DNA of 64,000 nucleotides, taken from Calliphora vicina. Lineage: Eukaryota > Arthropoda > Insecta > Diptera > Calliphoridae. Of the stretch, positions 33,374 through 45,191 are shown piece after piece. The DNA is taken from positions 20,401,701 through 20,465,700 of the forward strand of contig NC_088783.1 in the NCBI RefSeq assembly GCF_958450345.1, in the 5' to 3' direction. The position numbers and the translations under genes are program-made. The first letter of the stretch is position 1. Every line of letters starts with the position of its first letter. The notes below the pieces were generated by a model. The model saw only the letters and a program-made list of their open reading frames with translations, did no database searches and had not been told where the DNA came from.

Positions 33374-34330
33374 TGTTTACACTGTGTATGTATGTAGATG
33401 AATGTCTGTATGTAGATATGTAAATCTCTCTTCGCTCTGTTTTGGAGAGAGTGTGTGTTTGTGTGTTGCGATTTAAGTGTGAGTAAGGATATTTTTTATT
33501 CTTTTTGTAAAACAAACACTCCGTTAAACAATACAATACAACACAACACCAGGCAACAAATACACTATACAATGATGACAACAACAACGACAAATACGTA
33601 TATTCAGGCAACAGAATGTTGCAATTTCAAACCGTACTGATGAAAACACACACACACTGACCAACACAAATTTAAAGGTTTATTAAATTCTTCGTTTTAT
33701 TATTATTATTTTTTTCATTTAATATTTTCTTTATTATTTTGTGTTTAGTCTTCTTTTTTTGAAAAAACCGCACCGTTCATTGCGAGTTGCAACAGATAAC
33801 TAAAGCGGCCCAAAGTACTTGTTCAACAATTGTCTAGCCTGTGGTACAAAAACGCTTGTATTTCACTATGATTTTTTATTTTTTTCATTTTATCTGCTTT
33901 TTTGCTTTTTACTCATAAATATGTGTGCTTTAGCTCAAGTGCAGAAAAATTACGCGTGAAAAACCGAAAGAAAATTCCCAAAAACCCAACAGCCACAATA
34001 AGTATTCTTTAGTCTAAGAACTATTACCGCACAACGTGTTTTCTTTACTTTATTTCTTTAAAAAATAATAAAGAATCATAGAGAAACTTACAGACACATT
34101 CATAAAATTTCTAAATTAAATATGATTTTCCAATGTTTTGAAAATTGGCAGCAGCAGAGGCATGCCGCGGCAGTTTATTGTGGCTAAGAAGCAAACATTT
34201 CTAATGCACAAGGGACCATAATTGAATATTTTGGATTTACATTTTTAAATTTTTCATTTTCATTATTTTTTTTTTCGAAATTGGTCCCTAGTGAATCCGA
34301 CGTACTTTTATTTACGACTATTTACATGAT
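33374..34330. other. 5' flank of SMYD module A exon 1
   Basis: Upstream sequence of the module A start (context AAACAATGG). It contains GT/CA-rich microsatellite stretches (33370-33480, 33640-33660) and AT-rich DNA. No other gene or confident core promoter is identified. Confidence 0.4.
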
Positions 34331-35366
34331 TTAAGCTAGGTTTCCGCATACACCGTAATCGGCACCGAAAACGAAATTCCATACATTTGCACCGAAAAAA
34401 AGTTCGTTTCAGAAATCGGCAACGAAAATTGGGAACGAAACGGCACCGATCAGTAACGAAAAACCTGTCATATTTCAAATTTAAAGAAAATCAAAATGAA
34501 TAAAAGCAAGTAAGAGAGCTATATTCGACTGTGCCGAATCTAATATACCCTTCACCAAATTATACTTAAAAATATATTTTATTTTTAATTTTTTTTAAAA
34601 AAAGTTTTTTCAAAAATTTTTTTTTTTATTTCTTTAATTAATTTTTTTGTAAAAAGAATTTATGACAAAAAAAAATGTTGATGAAAAAAAAATTCGGGTT
34701 AAAAAATATTTGTTTCCGATTTTGACCCATTATATGTCCAACTTACTATGGTCTTATATACGTCGTTGCAAAGGTCTTTGAAATATCTATCATTAGATAT
34801 CCACATTGTCTATATTAATGACTTAGTAATCCATATATAGGTCAAAAATAGGTCAAAAATCGAGGTTGTCCTAGTTTTTTCCTTATATCTCCTTGTGGAC
34901 CGATTTTCTCGATTTTAAATAGCGACCGAGCCGGAAGAATTTTGGAGATATTGATGTATGAATCGTGTATGTAAGTTATTTGAGGGCTTCGGAAAGTTGA
35001 TTTCACCACTCAGACGGACAGACGGACATGGCTATATCGATTCCGCTATCTATAACGATCCAGAATATATATACTTTATGGGGTCGCAAATGAAAAATGT
35101 GGAAATTACAAACGGAATGACAAACTTATATATACCCTTGCCACTGATGGTGAAGGGTATAAAAATAAATTTTCTTTATTAGAGGAGGAAAAAATAACAG
35201 ATTTTGTAAAAAATAATGAAATTCTATTTAATTTCCAAATGACAACTTAAAAAACCAAACTGAAACGAAAACAATTCAGAAACGAGACGATGACGAACAC
35301 CAACGTTTCTCAGTTTCAGTTTTCGTTATCGGCGCCGATTACGGTGTATGCGGAAACTCAGCTTTA
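34331..35366. mobile_element. PIF/Harbinger-like TIR element with TTA duplication, carrying an INE-1-like insertion
   Basis: TTA flanks both ends (34331-34333, 35364-35366). The ends AGCTAGGTTTCCGCATAC and its near-complement form a TIR of about 30 bp extending through ACCGTAATCGGC. Subterminal words such as ACCGAAAACGAAA recur. TTA target duplications are typical of PIF/Harbinger. The middle (34507-35161) is an inserted INE-1-like repeat, so the original element was about 375 bp. Confidence 0.75.
34507..35161 (-). mobile_element. INE-1/DINE-1-like repeat, minus copy
   Basis: On the plus strand it starts CAAGTAAGAGAGCTATATTCG and ends TGGTGAAGGGTATA. It contains CAGACGGACAGACGGACATGG and CCAGAATATATATACTTTATG near 35010-35080, the inverse of the INE-1 diagnostic block. 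Confidence 0.75.
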
Positions 35367-35374
35367 GTAAACAA

Positions 35375-35570
35375 ATGAGGTTTAAAATATATTTTCCTGA
35401 TATACGCTGTTGGAAAGGTCTTTAAATATTTTTTTTTTATATCCACATTGTCTATGAACATGACTTAGTAATCGAGATATAGGCCAAATAAAAGTGATAG
35501 TCGAGGTTTTTGTTTATATCCTAAATAGCATCTGAACAAAGTATATACCTTATATATTAATGTATCAATC
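35375..35570 (-). mobile_element. INE-1-like fragment
   Basis: CGCTGTTGGAAAGGTCTTTAAAT, CCACATTGTCTATG and ATGACTTAGTAATCGAG match the core of the 34507-35161 copy. Neither end is present. Confidence 0.5.
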
Positions 35571-35844
35571 TAGAGTTTCGTGTTGGATATTTTTGAACTC
35601 CTTTCAGTAGAAAAATTCAAAAGTTAAAAATGAAAACGCAACTTTTTATTGTAAAGTGTGAGCCAAAAAAAAACTTATACTTGCATTAAGTTAAATAAAA
35701 CTTAAACCGTTCAATATAAAAATTCTCAAAAAGAAGTCCACTATTTGGTCATATTGTCACAATGTCCTAATGTATATGATAGTTTAATCAAATTTTTGTC
35801 GTGTGTCAAACAAAAAAGTTCCAAACTAATAAGACTATTTGAAC

Positions 35845-36082
35845 TACACACAGCCTCAGAAGTGAGTATACACCAGTGATTTTTTGATTTGTTTAAGATC
35901 ATAAAAATCATTATATTCCGACTTAATTTTTTTTTTTTTTGAGAACCGAATCTATTATTCAACTCAGTCTCCAACAAACCGAAACTTTTAAATTTGAATC
36001 GATAGATAGATTTTAAGATTTTCATTATCTTAAAAAAAATCAAATAATTTTTGGTGTTTACTCATTTTTGAGGCTCAATGTA
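35845..36082. mobile_element. Tc1/mariner-type MITE, TA-flanked (234 bp), copy 2
   Basis: The body 35847-36080 is flanked by TA on both sides. It begins CACACAGCCTCAGAAGTG, ends with GAGGCTCAATG and is the inverted paralogue of 24567-24799, of nearly identical length. A frame starting MIFFKIMKILKSI occurs in both copies but is explained by shared ancestry. Confidence 0.8.
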
Positions 36083-37435
36083 GGTTTATTGTTTTGCCAT
36101 AAAATAATACTTTTTTTTTGTTTAAAATACAACAACTATTATAATATATTAGGACATTATGATAATATGACTAATAGCAGACCGTGTGAGTATCCAAATT
36201 GTAAAAATTAAACATTTTTTGAAGGACTGAGTTTTAAAGTGGCATATTTTTTAATCTAATTGAGATATTGACTTGAAATTTTTTTTGGAAGACAAAAATT
36301 AACTTGTATAAACAAAAAAAATAATTCGTAATAAATGTGGATCAAATTGCTCCTAATATTTGCCATTCTATTAAAATTTTGATAAAAATTTTTGGTTTTA
36401 GAAACTCAATAAATATGTAATAAATTGTAAATAACAAAATGTAAAAAAATTTGTCAAAAAGGTCTAAGGGATTCCCGCAATTCCTAAAAATTTAAGCGAA
36501 AATCCCAAAAATGGTATTTTTTAAAATTTTGCCCATAGGGTCTATATTTCCTTCGGGGCTGGGAAAATACTTTGGCGTTAAATAGAGAACACATCAAGTT
36601 TATCAAAGCTGCTTTCCGTTTTCTAATCCCTGCTTTGAGATTTTAGAACATGTGGCCCAAAGTTGAAATTTTGATAAAAAATAGGTTAATTTCTGTTGGA
36701 GGTAGGGGCGATATAAAAAAATAATTTACATGTTTTTTATACCAAAATGTTCTCCGTAAACATACCTTACAGAAAACTATAAAACGGTTATATGTTATTA
36801 AAGAAAGTTTTTCTTTTAAATTGAAAAAGAGTTAAGAACAGCAAAAATCTACTATTTTTTTAATATTTTAATTGAAAATCGTTTATTTTTGGATCCATAA
36901 TCGATATTGCTCTGAAATCTATTGTATGTTATTAGCAAATTAGTTGTCTAACTAACAAAAAAAACTCGAGTCTATTCGGTCCAAAAGTATGCCCTATTTT
37001 TTACAAATGTGGACAAAGAAGGTAAGTCCAAATTTTAAAATTTCAATTTTGAAATGCCTATAACTCGGAATTTATAAGAGATAGTAAATGAAAACATATG
37101 CTTGCGTTTCCAAAAATATAAAAATCTTTGAAATCGGATGGGAAACAAAGAAATGGCATGTGTTTAAAAATTTTACATGTCGAAGGTATCCTAATTTGAG
37201 CCTCCACAGCGCCGCCCCTGGAGAATTTGTAGGTCCCATTTTAATATTAAACTCGAATACTCCTTGGCTCTGCGCTTGCGTCAAATTCTATCCCGATCGG
37301 ACCATCCGTTTAGAAAAAAAATTTTATTCTGCCCCACTGTGCAACCCAATACTATTCCACAGGCCGAAGTTCTAGACAGTTAGGTGGATTGACATAAACA
37401 AAATTAATTTTTTTTTTAGAAATTGTTTTTTTTTT
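36083..37435. other. Unassigned AT-rich DNA
   Basis: No gene is recognised. The 36460-37350 part is less AT-rich and ends in a GATCGGACCATCCGTTTAG phrase of the kind found in dipteran repeats, but no termini are visible. Confidence 0.35.
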
Positions 37436-37439
37436 AATT

Positions 37440-37907
37440 TAAAAAAAAATACAAAAAAATATTTTTTCCGATTTTGACCCATTTTAGGTCAACATTGTAA
37501 TATGTACATCGTTGCAATGGATTTTGAAATATCTATCATTAGATAACCATATTTTCTATATTAATGTCTTAGTAATTCATATACAAATGTCATAGTAATT
37601 CAAAACTAAGCCAAAAATCGAGGTTGTCCCGGTTTTTTCCGTATATCTCAGCCATTTTTGGGCCGATTTTCTCGATTTTAAATAGCAACCGAGCCCGGAT
37701 TCCCGATATACTGATGTATCAATCATGTTTGTAAGTTATTTGGGGTCTACGGAAAGTTGATTTCAACATACAGAGAAACAGACGGACATACAGACTTCGC
37801 TATCTATAACGATCCAGAATATATATACATACTTTGTGGGGTCGCAAATGAAAAATGTAGAAATTACAAACTTATATATACCCTTGCCACTCATGGTGAA
37901 GGGTATA
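37440..37907 (-). mobile_element. INE-1-like repeat, 5'-incomplete minus copy
   Basis: It contains TTTTGACCCATTTTAGGTC, the CAGACGGACATACAGAC block, CCAGAATATATATACATAC and the terminal ATGGTGAAGGGTATA. The opposite end is replaced by T-rich DNA. Confidence 0.6.
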
Positions 37908-38169
37908 ATAATAATTTGTTGGAGCAAGGATAAGTTTTGTCTTGAATAGTATGTACAAATTTTCTCTGACACACTCTTTATGTGACAATAAAATATTTTT
38001 CTGATATGCAGGTTATATGGGGGAAAGATTCAATTATGGACCGATCCTCACAAAATTTGGTAGAATGATTTAGGTTTATAAAACTTGTTTATTTCATTTT
38101 CAATACGATGTTGATTATTATTAGACAATTATGAAAGTTCAAGTAATTTTCTAAAGGGGACCTTGTAAT

Positions 38170-38680
38170 TAGGGTTTTTATCCCGGGAATTCTCGGTATA
38201 AATTTCCCGGGAATTTTGCCAATTTTTCACTACCCGATTACCGGGATTTTAGTGGGGAATCCCGGGAATTAAAAACTGACAAAAATACATAGAAAACAAG
38301 TTAGAACTCTATTTTTTCACCAAAAAAACAGTAAAAAGTTTCTTACAGTTTTTTGCTTATATCTCGGTAATAATAGATCGCTTATTATTATTATTATTAT
38401 TTATTTGGGGTTTTTCGTATGAAAATTTAAATAGTGAATTCATTATTCATATTGAATCATTCTAATTTCTTTAAATTTCTTCTTCAAAGCCATAACAAAA
38501 TAGCTTCAAAAGTTTATTAAATCATTAAATTTTTCTTCAATTCAAATCTAGTACAAAAAGGCTTAAGAAAATGTTTACAATTAATTTTGTAAATGATTTG
38601 ATTTATCAAAAATTGGCTTTGGAATGAATCTAATTCAATATTATGAATGGATTTATGGAATGAATGACTGACATTCTTTA
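38170..38680. mobile_element. hAT-like element (CCCGGGAATT-word family), truncated copy
   Basis: It starts TAGGGTTTTTATCCCGGG with several CCCGGGAATT words, then AT-rich DNA collinear with 55320-55780 of the fuller copy (ATACATAGAAAACAAGTTAG, TTTGGGGTTTTTCGTATG). The right end is lost at a junction with a family 2 piece (38682-38890). Confidence 0.7.
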
Positions 38681-38937
38681 ATTATGGGGACTAGGTGAAA
38701 TCATGGACCGATATGGACCATTTTCAATACCAAATAAACTTTATCAACAGAGAGCATAGCTAAATCGTCTTAGAATTTCATAATGACGCAGAATATGTAC
38801 TTTTATGGATCTGCGATGAATATTTCGATGTGTTACAAACGGATTGACAAAATCAATATACCCTAAGCTCCTAAGGTTTTCAATAATACCCAATATTTGT
38901 ATATATTTTAGATTATATACAAAATACATACGAGCCC

Positions 38938-39060
38938 GAGGTTTCAGCTTGTGAACTTCAAGCTGAAACCTCTGAACATTTTCTATGCGAATGCCCAATG
39001 CTGACAATAAGCAGAACAAAATGGGTCGGAAGGTCCTTTATGGCCCCGGGGGAAAAAAGA
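38938..39060 (+). pseudogene. 3' scrap of a LINE ORF2
   Basis: The frame LQAETSEHFLCECPML plus RTKWVGRSF matches the C-terminal H-F-L-C-x-C-P block seen in the LINE at 12675-15374. It is about 40 codons only. Just upstream, 38938-38972 is a hairpin with a 14-bp stem, GAGGTTTCAGCTTG with its complement. Confidence 0.55.
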
Positions 39061-39064
39061 AAAT

Positions 39065-40330
39065 CAAATGCATAAAATTGAGGTATGAAACATTATTTTA
39101 GAATTTATCAATTGGAAGAGAAAAAACTAAATTAATAATTCAAAAATTGTTTTAATATCACAAAAAAAACCAATATTAAACCATTGTGCGCTATTATATG
39201 TGTATTTGTGTTTGTCTACCCTTAGACTGGCTGACTGACCGACCAAATCTTGCTACAAATTCTGCTACTGCGCTCTTTTAGCCAATGCTAACTGAGCCAA
39301 CACGTTGTTGTTATGCCTACTATGTTTGGGTTGTTGTCTAGACTAATTTATTGAAGGCAAACGAAAAGCAAAAAAGAACAAAACAACAAATACAATAATA
39401 AATTAGAAAAGAGTAAAACGTCACAGCGGAAAATTCATACATCATGATAGACAGGTCTGCATGTGTGCATGCCAATGACTACAACTATGGGGGATTCCAT
39501 AGATTTAATAAAAAAATATTTTAAACAAATAAAATGTATAAAAAAAATTTAAAATATTTCCATATACATAAATTTGAAAATATAAATTTTTGACAGACGA
39601 AAACTATTTTTACAAAAATTTCTCAAAATGAGGAGTAGTGATTTACAAAAAAAAAACTTAATTATTACAATGGATACAAATTGTATCACTAACATTAATA
39701 ATTTATTTAAAAAAAATATTTTTAAAGTAGGATTAATTGAAATATTTTACAAAAACCTTTTTAGTAAGGGATATGTATAAAGTTTAATAAATATGTAGAT
39801 CTTTTAATTGTCCTCCTATTTATATGAATATTTCATACATACTCTCTCTCAACACTTAACATTTCATTGTCATTTGTTTCAGTTTCATTGCAATGAACTT
39901 GTTAATTAAATTTTCTTTCATTCTTCATTTATTATTTATTTATTTTTCACTAAAAATTCAATTTGTTTGTGTCAGTTTAAATAATTTAATAAATTTCTTT
40001 CATTACATTGTTTCAGAGTGCAGCTAAAATGTATGTACACGTTTATGTATATGAATTTATGTAAATACGAAATAATTCACATTCAAATATTTAATTGCAC
40101 ACACATCTTTACACACTTTTACACTTAAAATATACACATTTAATTACAATGCACTTCATTAATAATGATTTTTGTCAAATTAATAAAATTTTACAATATA
40201 AATTGCATTTGTAAATAATAAAGAAAAAAACCAAATGCACTTAGAAAAACAACCAAAGGAAATGAAAAACAAGTTTTTATAAAATGAACTTGTTTTATAT
40301 TTTTTTAAGAATTCAAAGTAGAACTGAAAC
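39065..40330. other. AT-rich DNA, no gene seen
   Basis: Only short frames are present. No repeat boundary was recognised apart from poly-A/T runs. Confidence 0.4.
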
Positions 40331-40334
40331 TAAA

Positions 40335-41625
40335 CCAGGCTATAAGTCGATAAATAGTGGGGCAAATGAGAAATGGTCATTAATCTGTGATCACTTGTAC
40401 TTTCAATCAATTTTTCAAATGAAAATTAAGTGAAACATAAAATAGCTTATAAGTCGCTAAATAGTTGTACAAATGGAAATAGGACGATATTCTCCGACCC
40501 AAAATCAATTTTTGAAATAAAATTTAAGTGAAATATAATTGTGGTTATATGTTGAAAAATAGTGTTCCAAATGAAAAAAAGGACGATAATCTGTGATCAT
40601 TTATATTTTCAATTCAAAATCAATTTTTCAAATGGAAGTGAACTGAAACATAAACGTTGCTATAAGTCTGTAAATAGTTGTCCAAATGGAAAAAGAACGA
40701 TAATCTGTGATCACTTATATTTTCAACGCAAAATCGATTTTTCATTTGTAAATGAATTGAAATATAAATGGGCTTAAAATGGGCTAAAGTTCGATAATCT
40801 GTAATCACTTATATTTTCAACTGAGATATAATCGAGAATATAAATTGATAAATAGTGGTTCAAATGCAAAAAGAACGATAATCTGTGATCATTTATATTT
40901 TCAACCCAAAATCGATTTTTTAAATTAAAATTAACTGAAACATAAAGTTTATAAATAGTTATCCAAATGGAAAAATAACAATAATCTATGATCAATTATA
41001 TTTTCAACCCAAAATCGATTTTTCATTCGAAAATTAATTGAAACATTAAAGTGACTATAAGTCTGTAAATAGTTCTCCAAATGAAAAAAAGGACAATAAT
41101 CTATGATCACTTATTATTTCAACCAAAAATCTATTTTTCATATGAAATTTAACAGAAACAAAATCGATTTTTCATTCGAATCGATAAATAGTGTTCCAAA
41201 TTGAAAAAGGATGATAATCTGTGATCACTTATATTTTTAATCCAAAATCGATTTTTTAAACCAAATTTAACTGAAATATAGTCTTGGATATAAGTTGATA
41301 AATGGAAAAAGGAAGATAATATCCATAATTTATTTTTCAAATGCAAATTAACTGAAACATATAGTGGTCCAAATGAAAGAAGGACAATCAACACTGTGAT
41401 CACTTATATTTTCAACCAAAAATTAATTTTTATATGAAATTTAACCGAAACTAAACGTGGCCATAAGGCGCTAAATAGTGGTCCAAATAGAATAAGGACA
41501 ATAATCTGTGATCACTTGTATTTTCAATACAAAATCGATTTTTCATACTAAAATTAACTGGTACATAAGCGCTATAAGTCAGTAGATAGTGGTGCAAATG
41601 GAAAAAAGCCAATAACACAGGCCAA
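40335..41625 (+). repeat. Degenerate tandem array (about 80-120 bp units) with TCTGTGATCACTTATATTTTC
   Basis: About ten or eleven units carry TCTGTGATCACTTATATTTT (or one-base variants) at 40386, 40580, 40702, 40798, 40879, 40984, 41099, 41218, 41394 and 41505. Each is followed by AATCGATTTTTCA, AACTGAAACATAAA and ATAAATAGTGGTCCAAATG. TGATCA is palindromic. The short frames in it are not genes. Confidence 0.85.
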
Positions 41626-41689
41626 CAAAACAGTTTTAGAGGCTTTTTATACCACTACACAATGTATTGTGGTTCCAGTAGTACAAATA

Positions 41690-43195
41690 TTGTTCAAATT
41701 TTAAATTCTATGGAGAAGTTTTTTTTGTAGGCTTTTCTCCACATAATTAATGAGAACTCAAAAACGGTTAGTCCGATATAATTCAAAAAAACTTAGAAAA
41801 GTTCAAATTTACATAAACTTTAATCCGTTTATATACTGCGTTTTAATAGGCTCAGTAGTTTTGGAGTTATAATAACTAATTGAAGCAAAAAATATACTTT
41901 TTACGTGAAAATAAAAAAATTTTGCGTTTTAAAAAACTCATGAAAAATCGAAAACGGCAGAAATTGTTCAGGTTTATTACTTTATCACAAGGCCACATAT
42001 AATAGCAACAAAACGAGATATAGACCATAAAAATTTATTAATTCCTTTCGAATTTATTTACAATTAAGTGAATTCGCTCATTTTCACAATATTTTAGTTT
42101 TTTGTTTAATATAAATAAAATTGAGTAGTTATTGTTCTTCTTTTAAATGATTGAATTTTAAAAACATTTCCCCATGCTATTTACAAATTTCTACATATAT
42201 ATTGCGTTTTAATCGACTCAGTAGTTTCGGAGTTATACTAACAAATTGAAGCTAAAAATATATTTTTTTTGTGAAAATATAAAATTTTTGCGTTTTAAAA
42301 AAATCATGAATAGTCGATAACGGCAGAAATTGTTCAGATTTATTGCTTTATCGCAAAGCCAAATATAATAGCAACAAATAGAGATATCGATCATAAAAAT
42401 TGATTAATTACTTTCGAATTTATTTACAATTAAGTGAATTCGCTCATTTTCACAAAATTTTAGTTTTTTGTTTCATATACATAAAATTTAGTAGTTAGTG
42501 TTCTTCTTTTGAATGATTGAATTTTAAAACTATTTTCTCCATACTATTTACAAATTTTCACATATATATTGCGTTTTAATCGGCTCAGTAGTTTCGGAGT
42601 TATAATAATAAATTGAAGCAAAAAATATATTTTTTACATGAAAATAAAAAAAATGTTTGTTTAAAAAATCATGAAAAATCGATAACGGCAGAAAGTGTTT
42701 ATATTTATTGCTTTATCGCAAAGCCACATATAATAGCAATAAAATGAGATATCGACCATAAAAATCCATTAATTGTTTTCGAATTTATTTACAATTAAGT
42801 GAATACGCTCATTTTCACAAAATTTTAGTTTTTTGTTTGATATACATAAAATTGAGTAGTTAATGTTCTTCTTTTGAATGATTAAATTTTGAAAACATTT
42901 TTCCCATAGCATGTAGAAATTTTCACTTATATATTGCGTTTTAATCGGCTCAGTAGTTACGAAGTTATATAACAAATTGAATCAAAAAATATATTTTTTA
43001 CGTAAAAATAGCAAATTTTTTTGTTTTAAAAAAATTATGAAAAATTGAAAACGGCTGCAATTGTTCAAATTTATTGCTTTATCGCAAAGCCACATGTACT
43101 GGGAACAATATGAGATATCGATCATAAAAATCGATGGATTCATTTGGAATATATTCACAATTAAGTGAATTCGCTCATTTTCACAAAATTGTATA
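41690..43195 (+). repeat. Satellite-like tandem array, 365-bp period, about four copies
   Basis: The phrase TGCGTTTTAATCGGCTCAG recurs at about 41838, 42203, 42569 and 42934, spacing 365-366 bp. Each unit also has GCAAAGCCACATATAATAGC, TTACAATTAAGTGAATTCGC and TGTTCTTCTTTTGAATGA. It lies directly beside the TGATCA-word array. Confidence 0.9.
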
Positions 43196-43279
43196 TGCTT
43201 ACATGCGTGTACTTTGAGTGGACATTTTGCATGTGTTTTGTTTTTGTTACCTATTTATATACACAGTTACATATTCTAC

Positions 43280-43870
43280 AAGCTTCATGAATTATCTAAC
43301 GGACAAAACTAGAATGCTCTATTTCTAGAGCTTTCGGCTGCTTTAATGTTCATGTTAGCAGCTATGACAGTTAATGTTGCAATACGATCTCTTATGATTC
43401 GGGTATCGTAATGGATCAATTTTTCATTGCATGTAATGATTCGGTGCAAAAATGATTTTCTCTTATAGCGTTGAAGCAACATTTCAGACATACACTATCG
43501 TATCGATCTCTTACGCTTCGGTTTGGATCCATTTTTCATCTCAAATAATGATTCGGTTTCAAAAATTATTTTCTTTAATAGCGTTGAAGCAATTCAAATA
43601 TACAGAATCGTCTTTCAATTCGTATGGTACCCAATTTCCCAGCTTTTTAATGAATCCTGCTGCTTGCAAATATTTTTAAATTGCTGATTGAGTAGCTCCC
43701 AATGATTTTGCAAGCTCTTGTTGGGTTTTACAAACCAGAGAAATTTTGGAGTCATTACTCCATGTATTTTTTTTGTTCTTCAAACATTTTTGGCTGGCCT
43801 GAGAGATCTCTGTCTTTCGTCCATCACTTCTGAATCGGTATTGCAAATTAAAATCTTTGCCTTAAAATTA
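43280..43870 (-). pseudogene. Mariner transposase remnants
   Basis: Minus-strand frames give MLLQRYKRKSFLHRIITCNE with KLIHYDTRI (the family's H-R-I-V-T-x-D-E-K-W block, with Asp changed to Asn and Trp to Leu). Near 43640-43790 they give LQAAGFIKKLGNWVPYE and SLVCKTQQELAKSLGAT. Two partially duplicated segments are shuffled. Catalytic residues are lost. Confidence 0.7.
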
Positions 43871-44399
43871 GTTTTAAATTTATTTTCAATCACTTCATAA
43901 ATACCTATTACTATGTTGATCAATTTATTATAATAATAGACTTAATTTTTTTCTCAAATATCATTAATTTTATTATTCATTCATGTGAAAAATATTGGCA
44001 AACAACCAAATGAAAAAATATATCCCATGCTATAGATGTTAGCAAAAAAAAACTTTTCTCCTAAAAACTTTTATTTTACGAGCTTTTTCTCTTTTAAAAA
44101 ATCACTTTTGCTCTTAAATTAAAATTTCATCAAATTTGTTTGATATTCGTTGATAGATTTATCAAATAGAATTCAAAATTTTATATATTTCTGCCACGCG
44201 CCCTTTCTGTCACGTTTACTTGTTGATTTCATGCGAAAAACAGATAATTGAGTGGCTAACAATTGTGAAAATGTGAATGAAATTTGTTTGATAATTTCGT
44301 ATTTAATTGTTTAATTTTGACTATTACTTTGATAGACATATGTACTAGATACTTATGTAGTATTTGGCACACAGCAGATACTTTAAGTTGAACATAGGG

Positions 44400-44705
44400 T
44401 ATGGTTATTAGCGAATTTAGATATTTTGAGTTTTAGTATAAAAAAATCGATTTTTGTTAAGAAATATGAGTGATCACAGATCGAGCTCATCTTCTTGATT
44501 AAACGCTTACTGGCCAAGTTATTAGCGAATTTAGATATTTTGAGTTTTTATATAAAAAATCGATTTTAGTTAAGAAATATGAGTGATCACAGATCGAGCA
44601 CCTTTTCTCCAAGTTATAAGAAATCGAAATTTGCAAATATGAGTGATCACAGATCGAGGTGATATTAGCGAATTTAAATATTTTGAAATATGATTGATCA
44701 CACAC
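44400..44705 (-). repeat. Short array of GAGTGATCACAGATCGAG units
   Basis: AAATATGAGTGATCACAGATCGAG occurs at 44463, 44575 and 44635, with ATTAGCGAATTTAGATATTTTGAG between. The conserved word is the reverse complement of that in the 40335-41625 array, so the two arrays are in opposite orientation around the 365-bp satellite. Confidence 0.75.
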
Positions 44706-45190
44706 AGATGTATTTTGCAGATGTATTTAATAAGTGGGCATATTAGTGGACGTGGACAATTTTTATTTATGTAAAAACTTTTGCGGACTATGTATTGCGA
44801 ACATTAAAAAAAAATTTGTTAAATCGGTCCTGCGATCTTAGATATATCGAAAAAAAAAATTGGCGTGGTCAATTTTTCTTTCAGTAAAAACTTAAATTGG
44901 ATTACTATGATCATTTAAACAAAAAATTAGCCAAAAAAGCCGTTTTGCGATTTTAGATAAATCGAAAGAAGTGGGCGTAAAAGAGCGCGTGTCAATGTTT
45001 CATTCCGTAAAAACCTATGTTGGGCTATGACCAACATTTTAAAAAAAAAATTGTCTAAATCGGTCCGGCCGTTCTCTACTGATGCAATTATCAACGAACA
45101 ACATTTAATTTTTATTTATATAGATAAAAGTAAAATTCTGATTTTTAGATGAATACAAAATGTTCTAAATTAATTCATTATCTACACTCA
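44706..45190. other. Repeat-like DNA next to SMYD module B
   Basis: Three loosely similar segments contain TAAAAACTT..TTGGxCTAT and AAATCGGTCC. The last ends CGGTCCGGCCGTTCTCTACTG, a phrase frequent near ends of insect repeats. No 3' coding exon for module B is present here. Confidence 0.4.
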
Positions 45191-45191
45191 C

